The notes beneath the pieces were generated by a model. The model ran no database searches, was not told where the DNA came from, and saw nothing but the letters and a program-made list of their open reading frames with translations. This document shows positions 1 through 8,920 of a stretch of DNA of 64,000 nucleotides, piece after piece. The translations under genes and the position numbers were made by a program. The stretch is taken from NCBI RefSeq assembly GCF_003286415.2, contig NZ_CP043450.1:6758001-6822000 (forward strand), read 5' to 3'. Positions within the stretch are counted from its first letter, which is position 1; each line of letters opens with the position of its first letter. Source of the DNA: Mucilaginibacter rubeus. Its GTDB lineage: Bacteria; Bacteroidota; Bacteroidia; Sphingobacteriales; Sphingobacteriaceae.

Positions 1-93
1 AAAGATTATATGATGTTGTTTCTACAAATAGGTATCCCCTCCGGGGAATCAGAAAATATAATAGTGCGATATGGTTGATATCGCAGTTCAACA
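1..93. other. Gene-free left edge with a small stem-loop
   Basis: No coding frame is visible. An 8-bp inverted repeat (TGCGATAT at 65-72, ATATCGCA at 78-85) with a 5-nt loop lies just before the lspA terminator. It may belong to whatever gene lies left of the window; its role is unknown. Confidence 0.4.
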
Positions 94-121
94 AAAAAAG
101 CCGCTCATCGCGGCTTTTTTT
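94..121 (-). terminator. Intrinsic terminator of the ileS-lspA operon
   Basis: A GCCGC/GCGGC stem (100-104 with 110-114) with a 5-nt loop is flanked by A and T runs on both sides, so it would work in either direction. It lies 23 nt past the lspA stop codon on the minus strand, where it would end the three-gene operon. Confidence 0.8.
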
Positions 122-143
122 ATATATCAAGTTTATTAGAAAT

Positions 144-749
144 CTATTCCTCAACCATCTCGCTGTTGGGACTGGCTATTTCGGGCTTTTCGTGTTTAAA
201 ATAGCGTTTCTGGTACAGTAATATCATAATTACGCCTACACAGATGGATGCATCGGCCAGGTTAAATATCGGCCTGAAAAACTCAAACGATTCGCCCGCC
301 CAAAACGGGAACCACGAAGGATATGTGCCCTGCAACAGCGGAAAGTAAAACATATCAACAACCTTACCGTGAAACAAAGGGGCATATTTATACATCAAGC
401 CATAAAAGGTTGAATCGATAATATTACCCATAGCGCCGGCTAAAATAAGCGCCACGTTCATGATAAGGCCGCGATGGTATTTGTGTTTAATTAAATAAAC
501 AAGGGTGTAAATTATACCACAAACCGCAACAATACGAAACAGCGTTAAAGCCAGTTTACCTGCATCGCCGCCCCACTCTAAGCCAAAGGCCATGCCATTG
601 TTTTCGGTATAACGCAACATGCCCCGGCTTCCCAGCAGGTGAATTTCTTCACCCATGTGCATATGCGCCCGAACCCAGGTTTTGATGATCTGGTCGGCAA
701 GGATAATAAAAGCAGCAGTTAAAAAAGGTTTGGTATAAGCAGCCTTCAT
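144..749 (-). CDS. lspA: Lipoprotein signal peptidase (signal peptidase II)
   Basis: Inner-membrane aspartic protease that cleaves the signal peptide of diacylglyceryl-modified prolipoproteins at the lipobox cysteine. The 201-residue protein has four hydrophobic segments. The family's catalytic aspartates are visible in GNIIDS (Asp112) and FNLADAS (Asp166), and the NNG-FG motif lies near residue 50. It is longer than the ~165-residue E. coli enzyme because of an insertion around residues 120-155, which is common in Bacteroidota as far as I recall. Its ATG directly abuts the stop codon of the upstream DksA-like gene, so the two are translationally coupled. Several lipoproteins in this window (SusD and the efflux adaptors) would be its substrates. 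Confidence 0.95.
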   Translation of the reverse strand: MKAAYTKPFLTAAFIILADQIIKTWVRAHMHMGEEIHLLGSRGMLRYTENNGMAFGLEWGGDAGKLALTLFRIVAVCGIIYTLVYLIKHKYHRGLIMNVALILAGAMGNIIDSTFYGLMYKYAPLFHGKVVDMFYFPLLQGTYPSWFPFWAGESFEFFRPIFNLADASICVGVIMILLYQKRYFKHEKPEIASPNSEMVEE

Positions 750-1133
750 TTATTGCTTTAATTTAGCTTCCATTGAAAGGGTAGTGTGCGGAACGGCACG
801 TAAACGCTCTTTCGGAATCAGCTTGCCTGTTTCGCGGCAAACACCGTAAGTTTTATTTTCAATACGTACAAGAGCGGCTTCAAGCTGCTCAATAAATTTT
901 TTCTGACGCGCGGCCAATTGGTTTATCTGCTCTTTTTCAAGCGTGGCCGAACCATCTTCTAATGTTTTGTAAGTACCGGCAGTATCATCGGTGCCGTTGG
1001 CATTAGGCGAACTCAATGACGTTGCCAATGAGTTTAATTCCTCGCGGGCAATGCGCATTTTATCCAGGATAATCCCTTTAAATTCTTGCAGGTCAGCTTC
1101 AGAATATCTGGTTTTTTCTTGTTCTTGTTTCAT
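750..1133 (-). CDS. TraR/DksA-family protein with degenerate zinc finger
   Basis: DksA-like proteins enter the RNA polymerase secondary channel and modulate transcription initiation. The 127-residue protein has a long charged helical region (about residues 10-95, coiled-coil-like) followed by a C-terminal motif, YGVCRETGKLIPKERL. Classical DksA has four zinc-binding cysteines (C-x2-C ... C-x2-C); here only the Cys of GVC remains. The fold is therefore probably kept without zinc, as in other cysteine-poor DksA relatives. The gene sits between ileS and lspA: its ATG overlaps the ileS TAA by one base and its stop abuts the lspA ATG. Family assignment is good; the precise target is not known. Confidence 0.85.
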   Translation of the reverse strand: MKQEQEKTRYSEADLQEFKGIILDKMRIAREELNSLATSLSSPNANGTDDTAGTYKTLEDGSATLEKEQINQLAARQKKFIEQLEAALVRIENKTYGVCRETGKLIPKERLRAVPHTTLSMEAKLKQ

Positions 1134-4100
1134 TATACTTTACTAATAGCAATCAATATTTCTTGTTCGTCAATTGTAACAGGTTCACCCACGGTGATAT
1201 CATCCACAAACACAATGCTGTCGGCCAAAATTTCGGCGCAAATATAGGTTAAATTGTTCTCCACGGCCGCTCTGATCACCGGGTTGCTGCTTACCTGCAC
1301 GTTTATCCTATCAGTTACTTCAAATCCTTTGGTCTTACGCATATTTTGCACACGGTTGATAAACTCGCGCGAAATGCCTTCCTGTTTTAATTCGTTGGTT
1401 ATGGTAACATCTAAAGCCACGGTTAGTTTTCCCAAATTTGCAACCTGCCATCCGGGAACGTCTTCGGCTATGATTTCTACGTCGGTAGCTAATACTTCGT
1501 ATTTGCCATCAAGTACCTGGATATTGCCGTTAGTTTCTAACGCGGCGATATCATCCTGGGTGAAATTTGTGATGGCTTCGGCTACAACTTTCATATCCTT
1601 ACCTACTTTTTGGCCTAAGGCCTTAAAGTTTGGCTTTATTTTCTTTTTGATGAAACCTGCGGTATCGGTAATATACTCGATATCCTTAATATTAGTTTCA
1701 GACAAAATAAGGTCCTTAACCTGCTCAACGTGTAATTTAAAGCTTTTATCCAGTATTGGCAATAAAATTTTGCTCAAAGGCTGGCGCACGTTGATATTCA
1801 CCTTTTTACGTAACGAAAGTGTTAATGATGAAACATCCTGTGCAAGCTGCATACGCTCTTCCAGCTCGGCATCAACCAGTGCGCTGTTGTACTCAGGGAA
1901 GTAAGCCAGGTGTACTGACTCAAACTCTTCCTTACTGGTAACAGCGTTCAGATCGCAATATAACCTATCGGCAAAGAACGGCGCTATTGGCGACATCAGC
2001 TTACTGATAGCGATTAAGCAGGTATATAAAGTTTGATAAGCAGAAAGCTTATCTTCAGAATCATCTGATTTCCAGAAACGGCGACGGCTTAAACGGATAA
2101 ACCAGTTGCTGAAATGCACATCCACAAATTCCTGGATAGCACGCGCTGCCTTAGTAGGTTCAAAATCGGCATAGTAACCGTCAACCTCTTTGCTCAGTGT
2201 GTTTAGCAGGGATATGATCCAACGGTCAATTTCCGGGCGTTTGCTGTGCTCTATTTCAGGTTCACTGTAAGTGAACTTATCAATATTGGCATATAATGTA
2301 AAGAACGAGTAAGTGTTGTACAGCGTACCAAAAAACTTACGCCTAACTTCATCTATACCTTCTTCATTGAATTTAAGGTTATCCCACGGCGATGCATTGC
2401 TGATCATGTACCAGCGGGCCGCATCGGCACCATATTTTTCGATGGTGGCGAAGGGGTCAACGGCATTGCCTAAACGCTTAGACATTTTGTTGCCATTTTT
2501 ATCAAGCACCAGGCCGTTTGAAACCACGTTTTTAAACGCGATACCTTTATTGCCCACCTGCTCGTTGATAGCTTTTACCTCATCGCTTGCTTCGCTCAGC
2601 ATTACGGCAATAGCGTGCAGGGTAAAGAACCAACCGCGGGTTTGGTCAACACCTTCGGCAATGAAATCGGCAGGGTAAGCGTTTTTAAATTCTTCCCGGC
2701 CTTCAAACGGGAAGTGCCATTGCGCATAAGGCATAGCGCCCGAATCAAACCAAACGTCAATCAGGTCGGGCTCACGGAACATTTTGTTGCCGGTTGACGA
2801 TACTAAAACAACATCATCAACATAAGGGCGGTGCATATCTTCCAACGTAAAGCCTTCAGGCATAAAACCGGCTTTGATCGATTTTTCGATCTCTGCATTT
2901 AATTCAGCAATTGATCCAATGCAGATCTCTTCCGCACCGTTTTCCTCGCGCCAGATAGGTAGCGGGGTGCCCCAGTAGCGTGAACGCGAAAGGTTCCAGT
3001 CAACCAGGTTTTCCAGCCAGTTACCAAAACGACCGGTTCCGGTTGATTCCGGTTTCCAGTTGATGGTTTTGTTCAGCTCTACCATTTTATCCTTAACCGC
3101 TGTGGTGCGGATAAACCAGCTGTCAAGCGGATAGTATAATATCGGCTCGTCGCTGCGCCATGAGTGCGGGTAGCTGTGTTCGTATTTCTTAACGTCGAAC
3201 GCGCGGTTCTCGGTTTTTAATTTGATAGAGATGAGTACGTCGGTTGGTTTAAAACCTTCCTCGGCACGTTCAGCATCAGTGTAATATTCTTCTTTAACGT
3301 AACGGCCAGCGTAATCGGTAACCTCATCAACAAAACGGCCTTGTTTGTTCACTAACGGAACGTCCTTCCCTGTTTCGTCTTTCACCATTACCGATGGTAC
3401 GTTGTTTTCCTTACAGGCCCTGAAGTCATCCGCACCAAAAACAGACGCGGTGTGTACTATACCGGTACCATCTTCAGTAGTAACAAAATCGGCAGGGATA
3501 ACACGGAAAGCGTTTTTCTCCAGATCTTCGTTAATTACATAAGGCATCAGTTGCTCGTAGTGGATACCCACCAGTTGGCTGCCTTTTACTTCAGCTTCAA
3601 TTTTCCAAGGGATGATCTTGTCGCCACCTTTGTAATCGGCAAACGACGCCTGTTCACCTTCGGCTTTAAAATATTTTTTAACCAGATCTTTAGCCAATAC
3701 TACACAAACCGGCAGGTAAGTGTATGGATTGAAAGTGCTGATCTTAGCATAGGTGATATCTTCGCCAATGGCAAGGGCACAGTTTGAAGGTAGTGTCCAT
3801 GGGGTAGTTGTCCAGGCCAGGATAAATACCTCTGTATCTACGCCATTAAACAAAAACTCCGAATCACCATCACGTTTAACTTTAAACTGCGCGGTGATGG
3901 TGGTATCCTTCACCATTTTGTAGGTGCCCGGCTGGTTAAGCTCATGCGAGCTCAAACCGGTGCCTGATTTTGGCGAATATGGCTGTACGGTATAACCTTT
4001 GTACAGCATATCTTTTTTATGCAGTTCCTTCAGTATCCACCAAAGGCTTTCAATGTATTCGTTTTTATAAGTGATGTACGGATCGTTCAGGTCAACCCAG

Positions 4101-4516
4101 TAACCCATTTTTTCGGTCAGGTCGTTCCAAACGTCGGTATAGCGCATTACCTCCTTGCGGCAGGCATCGTTATAATCTTTTACACTTATTTTTTTGCCGA
4201 TATCATCTTTAGTGATGCCCAAAGCTTTTTCAACGGCAAGCTCAATAGGCAAACCGTGGGTGTCCCAGCCGCCTTTACGTTTTACCTGGTAGCCTTTAAG
4301 GGTTTTGTAACGGCAAAAAATATCTTTAATAGAGCGCGCCATTACGTGGTGAATACCGGGCATACCGTTAGCGCTCGGCGGCCCTTCATAAAAAGTATAA
4401 GGGTTACCCGCCGGACGGCTGGTAATGCTTTTCTCGAAAATATTTTTCTGTTTCCAGAAGTCCAGTATCTCTTTGCCGGTTTGCGATAAATTTAACTGCT
4501 TATATTCCTTGTACAT
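1133..4516 (-). CDS. ileS: Isoleucine--tRNA ligase (long, eukaryote-like type)
   Basis: Charges tRNA-Ile with isoleucine. The class Ia HIGH motif appears as GIHH at residues 54-57 (in GPPSANGMPGIHH), and KMSKR is at about residue 678. Between them lies the CP1 editing domain with its TTTPWTLPSN motif. At 1127 residues it is longer than the ~940-residue E. coli enzyme and lacks the C-terminal cysteine zinc-binding motif. This matches the eukaryote-like IleS group, whose members are often less sensitive to mupirocin. It is the first gene of a tight operon with the DksA-like gene and lspA. A -7 element lies about 30 nt upstream of the ATG. Confidence 0.96.
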   Translation of the reverse strand: MYKEYKQLNLSQTGKEILDFWKQKNIFEKSITSRPAGNPYTFYEGPPSANGMPGIHHVMARSIKDIFCRYKTLKGYQVKRKGGWDTHGLPIELAVEKALGITKDDIGKKISVKDYNDACRKEVMRYTDVWNDLTEKMGYWVDLNDPYITYKNEYIESLWWILKELHKKDMLYKGYTVQPYSPKSGTGLSSHELNQPGTYKMVKDTTITAQFKVKRDGDSEFLFNGVDTEVFILAWTTTPWTLPSNCALAIGEDITYAKISTFNPYTYLPVCVVLAKDLVKKYFKAEGEQASFADYKGGDKIIPWKIEAEVKGSQLVGIHYEQLMPYVINEDLEKNAFRVIPADFVTTEDGTGIVHTASVFGADDFRACKENNVPSVMVKDETGKDVPLVNKQGRFVDEVTDYAGRYVKEEYYTDAERAEEGFKPTDVLISIKLKTENRAFDVKKYEHSYPHSWRSDEPILYYPLDSWFIRTTAVKDKMVELNKTINWKPESTGTGRFGNWLENLVDWNLSRSRYWGTPLPIWREENGAEEICIGSIAELNAEIEKSIKAGFMPEGFTLEDMHRPYVDDVVLVSSTGNKMFREPDLIDVWFDSGAMPYAQWHFPFEGREEFKNAYPADFIAEGVDQTRGWFFTLHAIAVMLSEASDEVKAINEQVGNKGIAFKNVVSNGLVLDKNGNKMSKRLGNAVDPFATIEKYGADAARWYMISNASPWDNLKFNEEGIDEVRRKFFGTLYNTYSFFTLYANIDKFTYSEPEIEHSKRPEIDRWIISLLNTLSKEVDGYYADFEPTKAARAIQEFVDVHFSNWFIRLSRRRFWKSDDSEDKLSAYQTLYTCLIAISKLMSPIAPFFADRLYCDLNAVTSKEEFESVHLAYFPEYNSALVDAELEERMQLAQDVSSLTLSLRKKVNINVRQPLSKILLPILDKSFKLHVEQVKDLILSETNIKDIEYITDTAGFIKKKIKPNFKALGQKVGKDMKVVAEAITNFTQDDIAALETNGNIQVLDGKYEVLATDVEIIAEDVPGWQVANLGKLTVALDVTITNELKQEGISREFINRVQNMRKTKGFEVTDRINVQVSSNPVIRAAVENNLTYICAEILADSIVFVDDITVGEPVTIDEQEILIAISKV

Positions 4517-4546
4517 CTATTATTTCACCTCGTTTTTAAGAGGTTG

Positions 4547-4554
4547 CAAAAATA
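4547..4554 (-). promoter_or_regulatory. -7 element upstream of ileS
   Basis: On the minus strand this reads TATTTTTG, matching the Bacteroidota -7 consensus TAnnTTTG, 30 nt before the ileS ATG. No clear -33 TTG was found, so the assignment rests on one box. Confidence 0.5.
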
Positions 4555-4588
4555 CAGAAATTAAAAATGATTTTTTTAATTTACGCCG

Positions 4589-4783
4589 ATGAAAAATAAA
4601 GCAAAACGCTCTGTTTATCTTTTATTAATAGGTATTATCCTGTTTTCGGCAGGGATGGCCATTCCCAGTGGCCCGGCCGAGAATTGGGACGATTACGCGC
4701 GTGGCGCCGGTGCCGGATTATTCATTGCCGGTTTCATAGGCCTGGTGACCTGGTTAATTGAGGTTGTGAAGGAAAATAAGTAA
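4589..4783 (+). CDS. Small two-helix membrane protein, unknown function
   Basis: A 64-residue protein with two hydrophobic segments (about residues 8-26 and 40-60) joined by a short acidic/glycine-rich loop (GPAENWDDYARGAG), and a charged C-terminus (EVVKENK). It is probably an inner-membrane protein. It is divergent from ileS, sharing a 72-bp intergenic region. No functional domain is recognised. The clean ATG, hydrophobic pattern and codon use support a real gene, but short length limits certainty. Confidence 0.6.
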   Translation: MKNKAKRSVYLLLIGIILFSAGMAIPSGPAENWDDYARGAGAGLFIAGFIGLVTWLIEVVKENK

Positions 4784-4785
4784 AT

Positions 4786-4955
4786 CATAAGTCCCGGGTT
4801 CTAAGTCTCAAGTCGTTAGTTTTAAGTTCAAAGTCGGATATGTTGTTAAATGGCCAAACTCAGATTTGTGGCTGTGTTTTGGATTGTAAGTTATTGGTAT
4901 ACAGTATGTAGTGTTGGTAAACAAGACTTAAGACTAAAAACTTCAGACTTAATAC
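4786..4955. repeat. Imperfect inverted repeat of AAGTC-type motifs
   Basis: The left part (4802-4838) is packed with AAGTC/TTAGT words. The right part (4921-4955) carries their reverse complements (GACTTAAGACT ... CAGACTTAAT). The arms look like the ends of a ~170-bp intergenic repeat element; the centre has no convincing coding frame. Such AGTC-rich repeats are common between genes in environmental Bacteroidota, to my knowledge. A genome search would show the copy number. Confidence 0.5.
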
Positions 4956-5010
4956 TTTTTTATGCTTGTTTGAACACTAAAACTTTAGTTGATGCGTTAT
5001 TGATAAGATT

Positions 5011-5050
5011 AAAAAATAAAAGCCTCCTTGCACTCGCTGCTTGGAGGCTT
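5011..5050 (-). terminator. Stem-loop with minus-strand T-run
   Basis: AAGCCTCC (5020-5027) pairs with GGAGGCTT (5043-5050), with a further GCA/TGC pairing inside. On the minus strand the hairpin is followed by a T-rich tail (complement of 5011-5019). This suits a terminator for minus-strand transcripts from the kinase gene. Confidence 0.55.
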
Positions 5051-5313
5051 TAAACCTAAACCTTATCACAAATCAAGGTGGTAACCTTGTATTGAAATAG
5101 CTGCAAATCTAATACATGGATTGTTAAAATCAAAAAAAAACCGACGAATAGGATAAATGTATCGATGGATTGGCAAAAATTATCATTTTTCGTTCAAATA
5201 TTTCTAAAAAAGCAATACGTTGGGTTACTTTCTAATCTTCCATATTAGGAGAAAAGGTTAAGAGGGGTGTAAATACCTCTTAAAACTTACGGAAGTATAC
5301 GGGCTTTTGCAGG
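5051..5313. other. Gene-free spacer with two stem-loops
   Basis: No gene seen. A 6-bp hairpin (CAAGGT 5074-5079 with ACCTTG 5084-5089) and an 8-bp hairpin (TTAAGAGG 5258-5265 with CCTCTTAA 5276-5283) are present. Neither has a T-run. The second lies 31 nt past the kinase stop codon. Confidence 0.4.
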
Positions 5314-6615
5314 TTATTTTAATCCGGCGACCTGAGATCTTATCTGATAAAATAAAGGACGGTTCTCCATGTTCTCATTCATACATGCGTCTCTGAGCTC
5401 TTCAAGTTTTAATACTAACAGCGAATCTGCTTCATTACACAAACTGATAAGGTCATCAAGTAAACAACCATAAGCCCGTACTTCCAGTAATTCAAGCTTT
5501 TTTGCGGTTTCCGTATCCGAATGATTGTAAAAGCAGGCCGCACCAAAATCACTGAATAGGGTGTTAGCATCATCATCAACCAAAATGTTGTGGGCGTAAA
5601 GGTCGCTGTGCATGATGCCTTTGCTGTGCAGGTGCTCTGCTACGTATGCAATGGTTCCCGCAATTTTTAAAATGTGTACAGGCGAAAGGCCCATGCCGGG
5701 TTTAAAAACATCGCGTGTACAGCTTATCAGGCTGGGTGGCATGCCCAGGTTGTAAAAAGTTTGCGGTATAAGTTTCATCACCAGGCCTTTTTTTCCTTCG
5801 GGGTGATTGCTGATCTGGCCAATCAATTCTACCAATCCTTCATGATTGCCGGCGGTGATACAGGCGTTCATTTCGTCTTCGGGCAGGCCATCACTGGTAA
5901 CTGCTCCTTTAAATATTTTAACCGCAACCTCGCTAATTTCATGATCGTGGTTCCGGGTAGCTTTAGAGATAATACCCGAAGCTCCTTCTCCAAGCAACTG
6001 GTTAATTTCCAGCTCATGGCTGTCAATCAACTCAAGCGGCTGTACCATGGGTTTGTAGCTAAACGGATTACCCGAAAAAGCCAGCCATGATAGTTTAGGC
6101 ATAGACAAGAGCCATTCAGGAAACTCATTTAACTGATTAGCAGAGATCCGGAGCAGTTCCAGGTTACGGCAATTGGCAAGTGAAGCCGGTAATTCCGTTA
6201 ATTTGTTGCCAGCAAGCATCAGTTTCTGCATCCTGCTGCAATTACCTATTTCGGCAGGTAGTTTGGTAATACTGTTGTTGGTAAGAATAAACCAGCGAAG
6301 ATTTGGATTAACCGAAGCCGGTGGTACAGTTTCTATCCGGTTTGATTTGAAGCCTACAATATCCAGCAAGGGGCAATCACCCAATACTTCGGGCAAAACC
6401 GTAAATTGGTTTTCTGAACAGAAAAAAATCTTCAGTTTTTTGAGCCTGCCAAAATCTGCAGGTAACGAGCTCAGTTTATTGGCGGAGAGATCAAGATACT
6501 CCAGCGTATCTGCCAATTCAAAAATTTCGGCCGGAAAGCTTGAAAGTTGTTCAGATAGCTTCAGTGATACGGCCCCTTTTAGTTCTCCGTTTTGTAACTG
6601 CTTTAATGTTTGCAT
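5314..6615 (-). CDS. Leucine-rich-repeat protein kinase
   Basis: The 433-residue protein fuses about seven leucine-rich repeats (residues ~15-190; repeats such as LEYLDLSANKLSSLP) to a Hanks-type kinase domain (~205-430). Kinase landmarks are the glycine loop GEGASG, the VAVK lysine (Lys233), the catalytic loop HSDLYAHN (Asp338, Asn343) and DFG (Asp356). All catalytic residues are present, although the usual HRD is HSD. There is no signal peptide or membrane segment, so it is probably cytoplasmic. I chose the ATG at 6615 over an upstream TTG. It likely phosphorylates a protein recognised by the LRR part; the partner is unknown. No neighbouring gene is clearly linked. Confidence 0.85.
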   Translation of the reverse strand: MQTLKQLQNGELKGAVSLKLSEQLSSFPAEIFELADTLEYLDLSANKLSSLPADFGRLKKLKIFFCSENQFTVLPEVLGDCPLLDIVGFKSNRIETVPPASVNPNLRWFILTNNSITKLPAEIGNCSRMQKLMLAGNKLTELPASLANCRNLELLRISANQLNEFPEWLLSMPKLSWLAFSGNPFSYKPMVQPLELIDSHELEINQLLGEGASGIISKATRNHDHEISEVAVKIFKGAVTSDGLPEDEMNACITAGNHEGLVELIGQISNHPEGKKGLVMKLIPQTFYNLGMPPSLISCTRDVFKPGMGLSPVHILKIAGTIAYVAEHLHSKGIMHSDLYAHNILVDDDANTLFSDFGAACFYNHSDTETAKKLELLEVRAYGCLLDDLISLCNEADSLLVLKLEELRDACMNENMENRPLFYQIRSQVAGLK

Positions 6616-6794
6616 AGACTGAGGCAAAAGAACAAAAAATGCCTAATATTTAGGTTAATTCCAGCGAAAACTACAGGAGCCTTATGGCTAAGTATTTTGA
6701 TATACGTAACAAATAAGATGGATTGCCGAAGTACATCGATAGTAAATACTTTTCCTTTTAATTGGCCGTTTGTTGCGAAAACCCTAATACGTTT

Positions 6795-7043
6795 ATGCAT
6801 AAGAAAGTGCAGTTGGCACATATCCGTTATAATACAAACAGCAACGGCCAAACTGAATGCTGGCGCCTTGTGCTCGACGGCGAAGAGATCCTGGTGGAAT
6901 CTGTTCAGATACAGGCACCGGTGTTTACTTCAAGAGACTGGATTGAACCCATCGGTCAGTTTAAGCACCATATATCGGTAAAAGATTGTGAGGTTGCTAT
7001 AAGCGATGCGGGTGATGCTGTCATTACAGACCATAAAGTTTGA
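6795..7043 (+). CDS. Conserved hypothetical protein
   Basis: An 82-residue soluble protein beginning MHKKVQLAHIRYN. It lacks a signal peptide and membrane segments and looks beta-rich. I selected the ATG at 6795 because the in-frame extension to 6762 has no protein-like character. It is divergent from the LRR kinase. I do not recognise a domain; similar short proteins seem to occur in Sphingobacteriaceae. Confidence 0.6.
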   Translation: MHKKVQLAHIRYNTNSNGQTECWRLVLDGEEILVESVQIQAPVFTSRDWIEPIGQFKHHISVKDCEVAISDAGDAVITDHKV

Positions 7044-7106
7044 TTTGGATTTGATAATCGATTCAGCTGTTTCTTAAGAAGCCATTTAAAATACAAATTA
7101 TTCATA

Positions 7107-7229
7107 GCCGTTGGTTTTAACCAACGGTAAAAAAGCTGAAGAGTCCTGGCTTTAGCCTAATTATGCAAGCGGATTTGGGCTGAAGCCATCTTGTGGTTAC
7201 TCATTATCCCGTTGGTTAAAACCAACGGC
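7107..7229. repeat. Nested inverted-repeat (REP/MITE-like) element
   Basis: The two ends are 21-bp inverted copies of each other (7107-7127 and 7209-7229). Each end is itself a 9-bp hairpin, CCGTTGGTT/AACCAACGG. Inside, a second imperfect inverted pair is present: GGCTTTAGCC (7148-7157) and GGCTGAAGCC (7178-7187). There is no coding capacity. The nested symmetry is typical of REP doublets or small non-autonomous elements. Confidence 0.75.
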
Positions 7230-7397
7230 AATGAAGTTTTGCCTGCTTGTAATCTGCATTTATAAATTTTAAGCAACTCCTAAGAGATCTTGTATTTCTT
7301 AATCTACATCATTTTATTGCTTGGTCGTTTTACTCAATTTTGATTTATCAGCAAAGGATCAAAATATAATACTTCAATCAATTTAAATATTTACTTT

Positions 7398-8174
7398 ATG
7401 AATTACGCTATATCAACACCCCAACAATCAACCCTAAATACACGTGCAGGATTACGCCAGTTGCTTCGGTATTTGGTTGCAGTGGCTGCTTTGGTTTTAT
7501 CAGGTGCGGCTACAGGTTTTGCACAAACCCAGAAACTGGCTGCGCCGGGCACATCTGAAGTATTGGGACAAATAGATAGTGTAACAATAGCTGCCGCTGT
7601 TCAGGCGCCATCCAACCAACAAACTCCGCTGCAGGTAATTTGTGTTTTTCAATATACCGAAGGGGATATTTTCAATTCACCTCCTGCCTTGCCCCGCAAC
7701 CTTAATGGCCTGGTGCATGTAGATGATGCCTTAAAAGGAATGCTTACCGAATTGCGAAAAAGCGGCAAGTTTGAAGGTCGTGCATTGGAAACCATACTCA
7801 TTACACCACCTGTTGGTAGCATGCCTGCCGAAAAATTACTGATCATTGGTCTTGGAGACAGAAAAACCTTCAATCCGGAACTGATGACAAGCGTTGGCCG
7901 TGTAGAGATGCGCGAAGCCCTGCGTTTAGGAGTGAGCAGTTACTCGCATGCCAGCGATTTAAAAGATGCCGGAATTGACTCACCAACGGGTGTGGTAGCC
8001 GTTAACGTAATTAAAGGCGCTATAAATGCATATGAAACCGAGCGCTTTTTAAAAGGGCACTCGCTTACGGCTTTTCAACCCATGGCTAAAATAACGCTGC
8101 TTGCAGGCCCTGCTTTTTTTCAAGTCACAGCCGATGCTGTTAAGGCCTTTCTTGCTACTTCAAAAGGTAATTAA
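7398..8174 (+). CDS. Secreted protein with M17 aminopeptidase N-terminal-like domain
   Basis: The 258-residue protein has an N-terminal signal peptide (hydrophobic segment ~28-41, ending GFAQ). The mature region resembles the N-terminal macro-like domain of M17 leucyl aminopeptidases, with GLVHVDDALKG and KLLIIGLGDRKTFN as landmarks. The catalytic M17 C-terminal domain, with its metal ligands, is absent and no peptidase ORF follows. It may therefore act as a binding domain rather than an enzyme. It lies 63 bp upstream of the ECF sigma gene on the same strand. Family match is moderate. Confidence 0.7.
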   Translation: MNYAISTPQQSTLNTRAGLRQLLRYLVAVAALVLSGAATGFAQTQKLAAPGTSEVLGQIDSVTIAAAVQAPSNQQTPLQVICVFQYTEGDIFNSPPALPRNLNGLVHVDDALKGMLTELRKSGKFEGRALETILITPPVGSMPAEKLLIIGLGDRKTFNPELMTSVGRVEMREALRLGVSSYSHASDLKDAGIDSPTGVVAVNVIKGAINAYETERFLKGHSLTAFQPMAKITLLAGPAFFQVTADAVKAFLATSKGN

Positions 8175-8237
8175 CCAATCTGGACGATCAGTGTGTTATT
8201 TAACTTTTACTTTACGTAGGTTGTTTAATTTTGGCGG

Positions 8238-8846
8238 ATGCAACAATTTGATACTCCTCCTGCTGATCATGAACTGTTGGAAATGCTTAGGGACGATAAC
8301 ATCACCGCTTTTGATGTATTGTTCAATCGCTATTGGAAATCACTTTTTATAGCTGCCCGGACAAGGTTAGGAGATGACGAGGCCGCGAAAGATATTGTGC
8401 AAAACCTGTTGATTGATGTTTGGCAAAAGCGGGGCGAACTACAGGTTAACACATCTCTTGAGCAGTTTTTATTTGGCGCGGTAAAACGTAAAGTATTAAA
8501 TCATTTCCGTTCTGAAGCCATCAGGCAGAATGCTATGGAAAATGCTTTAAGCCGTATTAATGATATTATCTACAAAGAAGAAAACCTGGTATCTTACTTC
8601 AATCTGGAAAAAATTGTAAGTGAAGAAGTGGAAGATATGCCGGTTAATATGAAGCGCGCTTTCCTGTTACGTAGTGATAGTTATTCGGTAAAAGAAATCG
8701 CGGAGAACCTCAATCTCGCTGAACAAACGGTATCAAACAATATTACCGAAGCCCTGAAACGTTTAAAACGCCGCCTTAAAGTTGAATACCCCGATCGTTA
8801 TATTAACTGCTTTGTTTGTCTCGTAATCCTGTTTACACAAAGTTAA
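8238..8846 (+). CDS. ECF-family RNA polymerase sigma factor
   Basis: A 202-residue sigma-70 relative with region 2 (about residues 25-95: FNRYWKSLF ... DIVQNLLIDVWQKR) and region 4 helix-turn-helix (~140-190: SVKEIAENLNLAEQTVSNN, then LKRLKRRL). Regions 1 and 3 are missing, as in the ECF group. It directly precedes a FecR-type anti-sigma gene and a SusC/SusD pair. This is the usual Bacteroidota arrangement in which ligand binding at the outer membrane releases the sigma factor to transcribe the transport genes. The last ~12 residues are unusually hydrophobic and cysteine-containing. Confidence 0.93.
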   Translation: MQQFDTPPADHELLEMLRDDNITAFDVLFNRYWKSLFIAARTRLGDDEAAKDIVQNLLIDVWQKRGELQVNTSLEQFLFGAVKRKVLNHFRSEAIRQNAMENALSRINDIIYKEENLVSYFNLEKIVSEEVEDMPVNMKRAFLLRSDSYSVKEIAENLNLAEQTVSNNITEALKRLKRRLKVEYPDRYINCFVCLVILFTQS

Positions 8847-8920
8847 CAGAAAGTTGATGTAAAATAGAAGTAATAAAAGCGGCTTTGTGCAACATGTCAG
8901 TAAAAAACGCACAAAACTGA

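Noticed and set aside
1254..1904. Plus-strand ORF of 216 codons antisense to ileS
   Set aside because: It lies fully inside ileS, whose motifs are unambiguous, and its translation shows no domain. The other opposite-strand frames in ileS were rejected for the same reason.
4850..5053. 67-codon plus-strand ORF
   Set aside because: It overlaps the AAGTC-type inverted repeat and the terminator hairpin. The peptide has no protein-like features.
6603..6851. 82-codon minus-strand ORF
   Set aside because: It covers the start of the better-supported gene at 6795 and the kinase upstream region; no motif.
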